Virus record (IMG/VR): IMGVR_UViG_3300009320_000075
Coordinates: 1-32,661 of that record
Strand: one strand, 5' to 3'
DNA length: 32,661 bases
From: a virus
The number at the start of each line of letters is the position of its first letter. Within the stretch, counting starts at the first letter, position 1. Positions 22,417-30,209 of the stretch are shown here, piece after piece. Under the pieces are notes generated by a model, which searched no databases, was not told where the DNA came from, and saw only the letters and a list, made by a program, of their open reading frames with translations. Both the position numbers and the translations under genes were made by a program.

Positions 22417-22869
22417 ATGGTTATGGAAAAAGAAATAGAAGACATGAAATATTGGGTTGACACCAATGGAAAACGCATTTGGCAAAACAAAGAAGATTAC
22501 CGGATAGGCGTAATAAGAAAAAATAAAGACTCAGATGACGTTACGTACACAAAAGATGGAAAACCAGTGGGCGCAGGATTTTTATTTGATTTTATGGAAC
22601 ACGAAGATGAATATTATGCTATACAACCAGCTCTAATAGATAATAAATTACCCAATAGTCAATTGAAGTTTATTGATGATAATTTACATAAAATTAAATT
22701 AGAGTTTTATGATCCTACAAGACTTTCAGAAATTGAAACTAATGTTGTTGAATATAATATTGATGATCCAATGCTTGAAATCATAACTAAATATGGTGAA
22801 ATAATATATTACAAATTATCAGATATAGAGCGGATTAAAATATATAAAAATAAGGAGAATCAATTATGA
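22417..22869 (+). CDS. Hypothetical protein, 150 aa
   Basis: Begins MVMEKEIEDMKYWVDTNGKR; a second ATG at 22423 is equally usable. The protein is acidic, alpha/beta, and ends KYGEIIYYKLSDIERIKIY, which resembles the SDGGVRIFNINEIRSIEI end of the next protein, suggesting they share a small beta domain. Stop and next start overlap (ATGA). Confidence 0.7.
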   Translation: MVMEKEIEDMKYWVDTNGKRIWQNKEDYRIGVIRKNKDSDDVTYTKDGKPVGAGFLFDFMEHEDEYYAIQPALIDNKLPNSQLKFIDDNLHKIKLEFYDPTRLSEIETNVVEYNIDDPMLEIITKYGEIIYYKLSDIERIKIYKNKENQL

Positions 22870-23117
22870 GCGATGGAATAACAGAAGCACACAAAGGAAT
22901 CAAACCTTACAAATCAAAGGAAAGACCAATGAAATCAGTTAAAATAACATTTAAAGACAATACAGAAAATATATTTAATGATGTAATCAGCCATCGTGTA
23001 ACTGATACTCATGTCAATATATCATATTCTGATGGCGGTGTTAGAATATTTAATATTAATGAAATTAGATCGATTGAGATTACTAATATACCACCAAAAC
23101 AAATACTTCATGGATAA
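22866..23117 (+). CDS. Hypothetical protein, 83 aa, with Shine-Dalgarno
   Basis: AAGGAG lies nine bases before the ATG, one of the few clear Shine-Dalgarnos here. The protein has beta strands KSVKITFKDNT and THVNISYSDGGVRIFNINEI. Its ending resembles that of the upstream protein, possibly an old duplication of a small beta domain. An internal ATG at 22929 would give a shorter form. Confidence 0.65.
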   Translation: MSDGITEAHKGIKPYKSKERPMKSVKITFKDNTENIFNDVISHRVTDTHVNISYSDGGVRIFNINEIRSIEITNIPPKQILHG

Positions 23118-23118
23118 T

Positions 23119-23149
23119 TTGTAATATCAAAAAAAAAGTTGTATATTCG
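23119..23149 (+). promoter_or_regulatory. Bacteroidota-type promoter P5 abutting a start codon
   Basis: TTG 23119-23121, N20, TATATTCG 23142-23149. The only ATG of the next gene is at 23151, one base after the -7 element, so transcription would begin at or just past the start codon. Confidence 0.65.
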
Positions 23150-23150
23150 T

Positions 23151-23369
23151 ATGAAACCAAACTATAAACCAGAAGACATTGACCCCTTCATTAATACACT
23201 AGATTATACTAAAGTTAATATTGATGGTAAAGAGGTAGAAGCATTACTGCTCACAAAAGAAAATAATTTGAAAATTGAATTCTTTTTAAGACATTTCGAA
23301 GGAGATTCAGCAATTCATGCTGGAGTAAGAGAATTGATATTGCGTAGGATTTTTAATATTAAAAGATGA
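23151..23369 (+). CDS. Hypothetical protein, 72 aa
   Basis: ATG 23151 is the only ATG in the frame before residue 40; a TTG at 23139 lies inside the promoter. The protein is small and alpha/beta (KVNIDGKEVEALLLTKENN). It overlaps the dCMP deaminase start by 4 nt. Its expression could be leaderless from P5, or by readthrough from upstream. Unrecognised. Confidence 0.65.
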   Translation: MKPNYKPEDIDPFINTLDYTKVNIDGKEVEALLLTKENNLKIEFFLRHFEGDSAIHAGVRELILRRIFNIKR

Positions 23370-23785
23370 AATCAGATAAACAGTTTCTAAAATGGGTCGA
23401 GGAAATAGCTAAATCAAGTAATGATCCAATCACTAAAGTCGGAGCTATTATTCTCACAATTGATTTACAAGTTATTAAAGCATACAATTATTCACTGGGA
23501 TTAATAAAACCAGAGCGTTTCATTCGTCCTGAAAAATACAATTATTTTGAACATGCTGAGCGGAATGCTATATATGAAGCCGCAAAAAATGGAATCAAAC
23601 TAGATGGTGGAACTATGTTTACACATAATATGCCATGCATCAATTGTGCACGGGCAGTCATCCAATCCGGAATAACAACTGTAGTGTGCTACGAGAGATA
23701 TAGTGAACGCTGGGGAGAAAGTCAAGCCAAAGCAGAAGAACTATTAACAGAATGCAATATACAGATCAGAAAATATGAAAACTAA
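23366..23785 (+). CDS. dCMP/CMP deaminase-family protein
   Basis: 139 residues with HAERNAI (H63, E65) and MPCINC (C91, C94), the zinc and catalytic residues of deoxycytidylate deaminases. An N-terminal SNDPITKVGAI is typical of phage dCMP deaminases. It makes dUMP for dTMP synthesis during phage replication. Start and stop both overlap neighbours, marking one operon. Confidence 0.9.
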   Translation: MKSDKQFLKWVEEIAKSSNDPITKVGAIILTIDLQVIKAYNYSLGLIKPERFIRPEKYNYFEHAERNAIYEAAKNGIKLDGGTMFTHNMPCINCARAVIQSGITTVVCYERYSERWGESQAKAEELLTECNIQIRKYEN

Positions 23786-24080
23786 AAATACAATCAAAAT
23801 GAAAGAAATCAATACTGAAACAGCAAACATAGATATTGCTCAAAAAAACAAAGAAATAATAACTAGAATGGAGAAGTGCATTGAGGAGGGAATTGAGTTT
23901 ATAATGCAAGATTCTCAGCTGGATGGTGTTGCTAAAAAAATCTACGACCACGAAGTCACTATACCATCCGGAGTAAGTTGGAATCGACTTGAAGAACTTA
24001 TAATTATAGCCGAAGGCAAAGTAGCATCAAAAAACTGTGAAAATTATCTAATAAAAAACAAATTAGTAACAACCAAATAA
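23775..24080 (+). CDS. Hypothetical protein, 101 aa
   Basis: Starts inside the deaminase end (11-nt overlap); an alternative ATG at 23799 avoids it. Helical and charged, with QKNKEIITRMEKCIEEGIEF near residue 23. No motif recognised. Confidence 0.65.
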   Translation: MKTKNTIKMKEINTETANIDIAQKNKEIITRMEKCIEEGIEFIMQDSQLDGVAKKIYDHEVTIPSGVSWNRLEELIIIAEGKVASKNCENYLIKNKLVTTK

Positions 24081-24092
24081 AAAAAGAACATC

Positions 24093-24299
24093 ATGAACAA
24101 TTACAGAATATTCAGAAGAAATGCAACATACAACTACCAAGAAATTGGTGTATTAGCACTAAATATAAGACCCCGCGTGGAGGAATATATATTCTTTGAT
24201 GGCGCGACATATCAAATAGAAAATATAGAACATTTGGGAGCACCAGAACAAATGATAACTAATCTATATTGCAATGTGGTAAATGGATTCAAAAAATGA
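24093..24299 (+). CDS. Small hypothetical protein, 68 aa
   Basis: A small beta-rich protein (YIFFDGATYQIENIEHLG). It follows after 12 nt and its stop overlaps the next ATG. No family is recognised. Confidence 0.65.
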   Translation: MNNYRIFRRNATYNYQEIGVLALNIRPRVEEYIFFDGATYQIENIEHLGAPEQMITNLYCNVVNGFKK

Positions 24300-24496
24300 A
24301 CCAAAAAACCAAAAAAGAGATTCTTGATCAATGCAAAGACCTAAGCATAGTACATAGGTTGTGCCTTAAAATGGCACTTGATCCATGGCATATAAAACTA
24401 TTGAGAAAAATTAGAGTAATTAACTGGGCATGCAATTGTATCCAGTACTGTAGGTTCAAGAAAAGTCACTTTGTTTTTTCAAAAAACATAGGTTAG
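24296..24496 (+). CDS. Small basic hypothetical protein, 66 aa
   Basis: ATG overlaps the preceding stop (ATGA). Contains MALDPWHIKLLRKIR and several cysteines (NWACNCIQYC). The end runs into a perfect hairpin TAGGTT-AGATA-AACCTA (24489-24505), so the C-terminus may be foreshortened by the adjacent noncoding element. Confidence 0.55.
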   Translation: MNQKTKKEILDQCKDLSIVHRLCLKMALDPWHIKLLRKIRVINWACNCIQYCRFKKSHFVFSKNIG

Positions 24497-24529
24497 ATAA
24501 ACCTACTGATAAACTGATAATATTAGAGC

Positions 24530-24562
24530 GATATTAAAATGATATCAGAGTGATATCAAAGT
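24530..24562. repeat. Three 11-bp tandem iteron-like repeats
   Basis: GATATTAAAAT, GATATCAGAGT and GATATCAAAGT follow each other without gaps at 24530, 24541 and 24552. Two contain the palindrome GATATC. The period is about one helical turn, as in protein-binding iterons. Confidence 0.6.
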
Positions 24563-24799
24563 GTAATCACTATTATTATGCCCGTCGTAATGAAGAGCAT
24601 TGAGAGAATTGATGTAGAAATTGGCATGCCTGGCTCCTAATCGTCCATTGAACAAATTTTTTCCAGTACTAAACTTATTCGTCATACACACTATTAGGTG
24701 TTTTATAGTGCTATGCCTACGAAATCACTTCCCACCCAAAAGTGTAAGGATCCTTTACACTATAATCGGTTTTCACGACAATTCAGTACTAAATTCATT

Positions 24800-24858
24800 A
24801 GAATGCATTCATCTCGTAGGCATGGGAGACAGAATTCATTCATCTCGTAGGCATGGGA
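24800..24858. repeat. Two 28-bp direct repeats, 31-bp period
   Basis: AGAATNCATTCATCTCGTAG followed by GCATGGGA occurs at 24800-24827 and 24831-24858 with one mismatch (N). An inverted partial copy, ATGCCTACGA, lies at 24713-24722, so stem-loops of about 10 bp can form between them. Confidence 0.75.
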
Positions 24859-24891
24859 CTAAAGAAAGATGGATCTTTTCTTATAAAAAGC

Positions 24892-24922
24892 TTGTTTCGT
24901 AATAGAATTAGTGTTATATTCG
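24892..24922 (+). promoter_or_regulatory. Bacteroidota-type promoter P6
   Basis: TTG 24892-24894, N20, TATATTCG 24915-24922. The spacer begins TTTCGTAATAGAA, a decayed version of the palindrome in P2, so P2 and P6 form a subclass. It drives the 66-residue gene and probably the AAA+ gene. Confidence 0.75.
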
Positions 24923-24944
24923 TACTGTAATTAAAATTAACACA

Positions 24945-25145
24945 ATGACAGCAACATTCAATTACCAAGGAAAACAAATCACACTCCGATTCGACCCAGT
25001 TTCATCACATGTTTTAGTATCAACAGAAGAATCAGTAATTAAGTATATTGATGTCGCTGATAAAGCGATGTTTGATATAAATGATTTCAAAGTTATTGTC
25101 GAACAGATGATCAAAGATCTTGAAATTGAACCAGTATATTCATAA
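24945..25145 (+). CDS. Small hypothetical protein, 66 aa
   Basis: The first gene behind P6. The beta-rich start (TATFNYQGKQITLRFDPVSS) is followed by a helical acidic tail. It is separated from the AAA+ gene by 63 nt of A/T-rich leader. Unrecognised. Confidence 0.7.
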   Translation: MTATFNYQGKQITLRFDPVSSHVLVSTEESVIKYIDVADKAMFDINDFKVIVEQMIKDLEIEPVYS

Positions 25146-25208
25146 AAGTAAAAAAATATATTTATCAGATAATACAACACTACCATATAAATTTATAATG
25201 CAAACGCA

Positions 25209-26516
25209 ATGATAACAATTAAAGTAACATGGAACGCCGATCAAACCCGTAGAATTGCTACTGGAGACGACGGTAAAGATTATTCAAAAATCATCGGATA
25301 TGCGATCAAAAAGAAAGCATGTGCCGAAGGTAGAGAACTCACCTATTATCCCTCTGAAAAGGAAGTATGGTACGAAGGTAAACTCGTACCCAGAGGTTTA
25401 GATGGAGTGCCAGCTAAAAAGAAATCAAAATTAAAACCACAGCCAAAAGCAATTGAACTTGATGAGCGTCTTCCAGAAGATAAACTGAAAGAACTCAAGT
25501 ATTTGCACAATGAGTCATACGCTGATAAGCCCGAATTGCTGATCATGAGTGAACTCAAGTGGAAGTATTTAGTACGTTCATGTATGCGTGGTAAGAACAT
25601 TATTATGACTGGTCCTTCTGGTTGTGGTAAGACAATGGCTGCTCGGTCAGCTTCTCAAGTGATGAAAAAAATGAAGGACTCAGAATTCTTCTATTTCAAC
25701 TTAGGAGCATCACAAGACCCCAGAACATTTTTGATTGGTAATGTCCAGTTTAATTCTGAAACCGGTACTTACTTTTCAGAGTCCTTGTTTGTTAAAGCGA
25801 TTCAAACACCAAACGCTGTTATCCTTCTTGATGAGCTAACAAGAGCTCACCCCGAAGCAGCAAACATTCTTATGACTGTTCTTGACGCCGGTCAGAGGTA
25901 TTTGAGACTTGACGAAATTGGTGATTCAAGTAAATCGACAATCCGTGTTGCAGATGGTGTATCATTTATCGCTACTGCAAACATCGGGGCTGAATATACT
26001 GGTACTAAAATTATGGACCGGGCTATCAAAGACCGGTTTACAATCATTGAAATGGACACATTGACCTCTATAGAGGAAATTGGGTTGTTAACTAAAATGT
26101 TCCCATATCTTCATGAGAAAAAAATCACTGCAATCGCTGAAGTTGCTGAAGCCACCCGTATTGAGGTAAAGAAAGAAGACAGCAAAATCAGTACAATCGT
26201 TTCCACACGTGCCACTGTTGAAATGGCAGAACTTATGACTGACGGGTTTACATTTACAGAAGCTTCGTCAATTGTTGTGGCTCCACTATTTGACGCCGAC
26301 GGCGGTACAGAAAGTGAACGGGCATACATCATGTCAATCATCCAAAAATATAATGAAATTGATGATATCAAAGACATCTTCAATATCGATGATGAACCCA
26401 CTCCTGTAGCTGATATGTCTACTGGCAATGCTGAATGGAGTAGTGGTATTTTCGAAGAAGCTGAAAAAGAAGCTAAAACTGACAGTGGTCTGTTTACTAC
26501 AGATGATATCAAGTAA
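25209..26516 (+). CDS. MoxR/CobS-like AAA+ ATPase
   Basis: 435 residues. An approximately 100-residue N-terminal region with a basic linker precedes the ATPase core: Walker A GPSGCGKT (135-142), Walker B VILLDEL (204-210) with RAHPEAAN after it, and sensor FIATAN near 258. A downstream RAIKDRF carries the arginine finger. MoxR/CobS ATPases act as rings with VWA partners, and such a partner follows in the next transcript. Codon and base composition are visibly richer in G+C than in the neighbouring small genes. Confidence 0.88.
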   Translation: MITIKVTWNADQTRRIATGDDGKDYSKIIGYAIKKKACAEGRELTYYPSEKEVWYEGKLVPRGLDGVPAKKKSKLKPQPKAIELDERLPEDKLKELKYLHNESYADKPELLIMSELKWKYLVRSCMRGKNIIMTGPSGCGKTMAARSASQVMKKMKDSEFFYFNLGASQDPRTFLIGNVQFNSETGTYFSESLFVKAIQTPNAVILLDELTRAHPEAANILMTVLDAGQRYLRLDEIGDSSKSTIRVADGVSFIATANIGAEYTGTKIMDRAIKDRFTIIEMDTLTSIEEIGLLTKMFPYLHEKKITAIAEVAEATRIEVKKEDSKISTIVSTRATVEMAELMTDGFTFTEASSIVVAPLFDADGGTESERAYIMSIIQKYNEIDDIKDIFNIDDEPTPVADMSTGNAEWSSGIFEEAEKEAKTDSGLFTTDDIK

Positions 26517-26549
26517 AATATATGTTGTTGATTTCTGTGTTTGCGTTAT

Positions 26550-26574
26550 GGGTGGAGCCGTCCTGGTTCCACCC
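26550..26574 (+). terminator. Strong hairpin terminator
   Basis: GGGTGGAGCC (26550-26559) pairs over ten positions with GGTTCCACCC (26565-26574) around a five-base loop and is followed by ATTAATTAATTG. It lies between the AAA+ stop and promoter P7, so the two genes of the pair are on separate transcripts. The U-tract is poor. Confidence 0.75.
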
Positions 26575-26606
26575 ATTAATTAATTGCAAAATAAATCAGA
26601 AAAAGC

Positions 26607-26637
26607 TTGTATAGTTCAAGAAAAAGTATTATATTCG
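26607..26637 (+). promoter_or_regulatory. Bacteroidota-type promoter P7
   Basis: TTG 26607-26609, N20, TATATTCG 26630-26637, with the dyad CTTG-TATAGTT-CAAG identical to that in P1. The ATG of the VWA gene is 19 nt downstream. Confidence 0.8.
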
Positions 26638-26656
26638 TATTGAAAGAAAGATTAAT

Positions 26657-28693
26657 ATGAAACGCGAACAAGATTATTTCACAAATTACTGGCTTGACAG
26701 CATCGACCGTGACTTAGTCATGACTGAAGGTTGTGGATCATCCACCAGCAATTTGATTTATAAAAATAAGCTGAAAAGAGGAGTTGATAATTTTGTGAGA
26801 GCCCTCTCCAAAAAATCAATTCCAATTCAGTTCATGGATAATTGGGAAACAGCGGCCACAGACTTCAAAACCATATTTATTCCAGGTAACATATCAGACA
26901 AGAATTTTGATATTGTAATTGGGCTAGCATTACACGAAGCAGCTCATAATTTATACTCAAAGCCATTTATGACAAAGGATGAATTTGTTAATTATCTCAA
27001 AAATCACAAATTAGATATATATAAACTACTAAAGAAAAAGTATATAATATTTTATAAGAATGGATTATACAATGATAAATATGATTTTGATTATTATACA
27101 TTAGGTACATATTATACTAAGGTATTTCATCCACTGGTTAATATTATTGAAGACCGTAGGATTGATAATCTAGCATTTCATACTGCTCCAGGGTATCGTG
27201 GTTATTATCAAGCATTATATAATAAATATTTCATTAATCGTGGAATCAACAATGCAATCAGAGACCAAAAATTCATAAATGAATCTTGGGACAGTTACAT
27301 ATTTCATCTGACTAATTTTGTTAATCCAAATCGTCAACTTAAATCACTCAAGTATCTGCCGTGGTTATGGAATAAAGTTGATTTGAAAAATATGGATCGT
27401 CTAAAATCAACTGACGATGTTATTAGTCTGGTATTTGAAATCATTAAATTTCTTGAAACAAACACTATTCCAGTTGAAAAGCAAGATGATCAAAAACCTG
27501 AGCAACAGCAACCAAGCGATCAGCAACAAGGTAATGGTGAAGATCAAGAGCAGCAACCAAGCGATCAGCAACAAGGTAATGGTGAAGATCAAGAGGATGG
27601 CAGTGACCAAAATAATAATGATAGCCAACCCGATGATCAAACCATTGAAGATAACAAAAATTTCAATTCAAACGAATCAAACAAAGAATATAACAACGCA
27701 AAGAAACTTATAGTACGTGAATATGAAAAAGTATCTGGTATATCTAAATTAAGCAAAGCAGATAGAAAAAGAATGAAAGTTATTGAAAATACAAATACTA
27801 CTGAATTAGAAGTAATATTGTCTAATGATTATAGTAGTGAACCAACCAAAATAAAAGTGTTTGAATATTTCGTTCGTCAAAAAAATTCTATTGTGCCTGG
27901 CATATCATTATCTTGTCCTTCTGAACGACGTGGACAAGCGTATCAGCGCGGTTTGAATATTGGAAAACGGCTAGCAAAAAAACTGATACTTCGTAATGAA
28001 GATCGCAGTGTCATTTATTCACGTCTAAAACGTGGACGCATTGACAGCCGGTTGATTGCTGAAATTGGGTATGGTAATGAAAAAATCATGAATCGTACTA
28101 TTACTACTACTTACAACCCATCGTTTATTCACATATCAATTGATAACTCTGGTTCAATGGGTGGTAGTAGAATTCATGAATCGATCGTAACAGCAACTGC
28201 AATTGCTGTTGCATGTAGTATCGTTGGTTCAGTTGATGTCCAAATTTCAATCAGAACAACCAATCACCAATCAAACAGAGAAGGTGAAGTATTTATTAGT
28301 TATATATATGATAGTAGAATACATGATCTAAATCACTTGAAGTACTATATGTCAAGAATTGAATGTCCTGGTACTACTCCTGAAGGACTGGTGTTTGGTT
28401 CGATTCTGAATCAACTAAACAAAATACCAAATAATGTTGATAAGTACTTCATTAACATTAGTGATGGTACACCGCAAATCAACCGAGCGACAGATAGGAC
28501 ATCTCTCATAAGGCATACTAAAGAAATGGTCGGGAAAATCAGGAAAACAAATACTAAAATCTTGTCATATATGATCCAAAACCAATCAGAAAGGTTCAAA
28601 GAAATGTATGGCAAGTCAGCTGAATATATTGATGAATCAAATATATTTGAAATCGCAAAAACAATCAATAAGCATTTACTTCAATCAAAATAA
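26657..28693 (+). CDS. CobT-like protein with HEAAH and VWA/MIDAS domains
   Basis: 678 residues. The N-terminal domain has ALHEAAHNLYS with HEAAH at 93-97, then IIEDRRIDNLAFH near 172-184, a metallopeptidase-like pair also seen as degenerate forms in CobT relatives. Residues 275-335 are a Gln/Asp/Glu-rich linker with a 15-residue repeat. The C-terminal VWA domain has the MIDAS HISIDNSGSMGGS (D near 496) and a CPGTTPEG threonine. CobT/CoxE-type VWA proteins couple metal-bound targets to MoxR ATPases, so it is the likely partner of the upstream AAA+ protein. Confidence 0.85.
   Translation: MKREQDYFTNYWLDSIDRDLVMTEGCGSSTSNLIYKNKLKRGVDNFVRALSKKSIPIQFMDNWETAATDFKTIFIPGNISDKNFDIVIGLALHEAAHNLYSKPFMTKDEFVNYLKNHKLDIYKLLKKKYIIFYKNGLYNDKYDFDYYTLGTYYTKVFHPLVNIIEDRRIDNLAFHTAPGYRGYYQALYNKYFINRGINNAIRDQKFINESWDSYIFHLTNFVNPNRQLKSLKYLPWLWNKVDLKNMDRLKSTDDVISLVFEIIKFLETNTIPVEKQDDQKPEQQQPSDQQQGNGEDQEQQPSDQQQGNGEDQEDGSDQNNNDSQPDDQTIEDNKNFNSNESNKEYNNAKKLIVREYEKVSGISKLSKADRKRMKVIENTNTTELEVILSNDYSSEPTKIKVFEYFVRQKNSIVPGISLSCPSERRGQAYQRGLNIGKRLAKKLILRNEDRSVIYSRLKRGRIDSRLIAEIGYGNEKIMNRTITTTYNPSFIHISIDNSGSMGGSRIHESIVTATAIAVACSIVGSVDVQISIRTTNHQSNREGEVFISYIYDSRIHDLNHLKYYMSRIECPGTTPEGLVFGSILNQLNKIPNNVDKYFINISDGTPQINRATDRTSLIRHTKEMVGKIRKTNTKILSYMIQNQSERFKEMYGKSAEYIDESNIFEIAKTINKHLLQSK
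27506..27595 (+). repeat. Perfect 45-bp tandem duplication in the acidic linker
   Basis: The units 27506-27550 and 27551-27595 are identical and encode QQPSDQQQGNGEDQE twice. The frame is kept. The linker length may vary between related phages by copy-number change. Confidence 0.9.
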
Positions 28694-28699
28694 ACAATC

Positions 28700-29032
28700 A
28701 TGAAAGTAATATTAAATACACTTGCAATAGACAAATTATCAGATATAGAGCGGATAATGAAGCCAGATGAAATAGAGGATATATTATTGACAAAAATTAA
28801 AGAAGAGGTTTATAAAATTCTAAAAAACCCAAAAAACAAACAATCAATTATCAATGGAGCAGAAAATGGCTTCGAATTAGAAGAATCTGACCTAACCGCT
28901 GGTTCTGTCAATTACGATTCAGATCCAAAGGACTATATAAAAGTAGTATTTAATGATGGTACACCATCTTTTTATATTCATACAAATATTAAAATAAACA
29001 AAAAAAGAAATAGCACTAATGAAAAAGTATAG
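28700..29032 (+). CDS. Hypothetical protein, 110 aa
   Basis: Starts six bases after the VWA gene stop and is probably co-transcribed. A helical N-terminus is followed by FNDGTPSFYIHTNIKI, a beta segment, and an ESDLTAGSVNYDSDP loop. It overlaps the next small membrane protein by 14 nt. Unrecognised. Confidence 0.7.
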   Translation: MKVILNTLAIDKLSDIERIMKPDEIEDILLTKIKEEVYKILKNPKNKQSIINGAENGFELEESDLTAGSVNYDSDPKDYIKVVFNDGTPSFYIHTNIKINKKRNSTNEKV

Positions 29033-29189
29033 CACACTAATAGTAGTATGGATAGTATATGCAACAATAATAACATTGCTAGCAATTCCGAGTCCATACT
29101 CTTGTATCATTTCGTTTATTGGCGGGCTCATATTCGGGTTCTTTTGGAATAATATATGGCAGTGGATTACTAAACCAAAAAACAAATAG
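29019..29189 (+). CDS. Small two-helix membrane protein, 56 aa
   Basis: Residues 5-24 (STLIVVWIVYATIITLLAIP) and 27-48 (SCIISFIGGLIFGFFWNNIW) are two hydrophobic helices with a short turn, and both ends are basic. This hairpin topology fits a small holin-like or immunity protein, but there is no lysis gene next to it. Function unknown. Confidence 0.6.
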   Translation: MKKYSTLIVVWIVYATIITLLAIPSPYSCIISFIGGLIFGFFWNNIWQWITKPKNK

Positions 29190-29195
29190 CAACTG

Positions 29196-29270
29196 ATGAA
29201 ATCAAAAACATACATTGTAAACAGTGACGGATCAATTTCCGAAAATAAACAAAAAAAGAAACACCACTAA
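29196..29270 (+). CDS. Micro-ORF, 24 aa
   Basis: MKSKTYIVNSDGSISENKQK and then a basic tail ending HH. It lies between two other short frames with typical spacing, but at this length it may not be a functional gene. Confidence 0.35.
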   Translation: MKSKTYIVNSDGSISENKQKKKHH

Positions 29271-29271
29271 A

Positions 29272-29391
29272 ATGAACTCTGAACTAAAAAAATTAACTGA
29301 TCCATTTCTAACTACTATACTACCAAAATCACTATATATAACAACAGACAAAACTACTATCGACTACTTCAACGGCGTATGTGTACTTTGA
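29272..29391 (+). CDS. Micro-ORF, 39 aa
   Basis: Begins MNSELKKLTDPFLTTILPKS and ends NGVCVL. It starts two bases after the preceding stop. Low complexity and short; it may be the remnant N-terminus of a larger gene now followed by noncoding DNA. Confidence 0.4.
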   Translation: MNSELKKLTDPFLTTILPKSLYITTDKTTIDYFNGVCVL

Positions 29392-29584
29392 TCTTGTAAA
29401 ATGGCCGACTAGAGAATGGCGTAATTAAGCTTTTCCACCTAATTAATTGTAAACCGAAGCAGGAGAAAAAAATTTTAGAGGACACCTAGTAGGCAAACAC
29501 ATCGACCTCACTTTTTATATCCAGCAAACATTCTTTCTAAAAATATAGCAAGTAACTTTTTATATCCACTAAAAATAATTAATT
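29392..29584. other. Intergenic segment with a repeated ACTTTTTATATCCA box
   Basis: No gene is seen. ACTTTTTATATCCA occurs at 29510-29523 and 29555-29568 (45-bp period) shortly before the next ATG, and a small palindrome CCTAGTAGG lies at about 29485. None matches the TATATTCG promoters, so these could be elements of a different promoter class. Confidence 0.45.
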
Positions 29585-30151
29585 ATGAAAGAATTAGTAT
29601 TAACAAATAGCGTAATACGCGGGACTAATTCTATTTACATTAAAGCCACTGATATCATAACAGTGAATGGTAAAATAATACCACATAAAAAGATTAAAGA
29701 AATCAACTTTTTAGACCATCAAGTAACAGAACATATTTCTAAATATATATTTCAGAAGCATTATAATTATAAAGAAAATGAAGTACTAATCGTTAATGCA
29801 CATGGGCATGATCTAATTACTATAGATGGTATTAAAATCGAAGTAAAGAAGTTAACCAACGGCAATACATTTAAGAATGTTGGACCAAAACGCAAAGGAG
29901 AATCGCATTTATTTAGTTTAGTAGTAATAGAAACTAATTTAGTATATATTGTCCAATCACATATAATATTTAACTGCGAAACTACTATGCAATATAAAGA
30001 TCCGGATGTACAAGATTTATCAGTTGCACGGTTAATGGACATCAATAATTGTAATAGCAAAGATACAATAACAAAACGCAATACAAATCTAATTTTAGAT
30101 AATGCTCTAATAGTCAATTATAAAACAAATAAAGTCATTCAAAATAAGTGA
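29585..30151 (+). CDS. Hypothetical protein, 188 aa; weak PD-(D/E)XK resemblance
   Basis: The central stretch DLITIDGIKIEVKKL has an Asp followed by Glu-x-Lys (IEVKK), as in PD-(D/E)XK nuclease cores. It is followed by GESHLFSLVVIETNLVYIV, which could be the next strand. The N-terminal region GKIIPHKKIKEINFLDHQV is of unclear type. The nuclease idea is tentative. The stop codon lies inside promoter cassette P8. Confidence 0.6.
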   Translation: MKELVLTNSVIRGTNSIYIKATDIITVNGKIIPHKKIKEINFLDHQVTEHISKYIFQKHYNYKENEVLIVNAHGHDLITIDGIKIEVKKLTNGNTFKNVGPKRKGESHLFSLVVIETNLVYIVQSHIIFNCETTMQYKDPDVQDLSVARLMDINNCNSKDTITKRNTNLILDNALIVNYKTNKVIQNK

Positions 30152-30159
30152 AGAAAAGC

Positions 30160-30190
30160 TTGTATCTTTCAAGAATTAGTATTATATTCG
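30160..30190 (+). promoter_or_regulatory. Bacteroidota-type promoter P8
   Basis: TTG 30160-30162, N20, TATATTCG 30183-30190, with dyad CTTG-TATCTTT-CAAG. It lies inside a 59-bp sequence (30141-30199) repeated exactly at P9. Confidence 0.8.
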
Positions 30191-30209
30191 TACTATAAAA
30201 GAAAGCATC

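Larger units (their letters stand above)
24497..24890. other. Repeat- and hairpin-rich noncoding segment
   Basis: No convincing gene lies here. It contains a stem-loop at its left border, three 11-bp iteron-like repeats and a CACTAT/ATAGTG hairpin (24689-24710). A near-palindrome, AGTGTAAGGATCCTTTACACT, lies at 24741-24761. There are two CAGTACTAAA boxes (24664, 24784), two 28-bp direct repeats, and an inverted match ATGCCTACGA (24713-24722) to those repeats. A replication origin, structured RNA or recombination site are the candidates. Confidence 0.6.

Noticed and set aside
24800-24858. CRISPR array
   Set aside because: Only two repeats with a 3-nt gap exist, far too short for spacers, and there are no cas genes.
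24621-24902. 93-codon ORF inside the repeat-rich noncoding region
   Set aside because: Its composition is not protein-like, it runs through both direct repeats and the hairpins, and it ends inside promoter P6.
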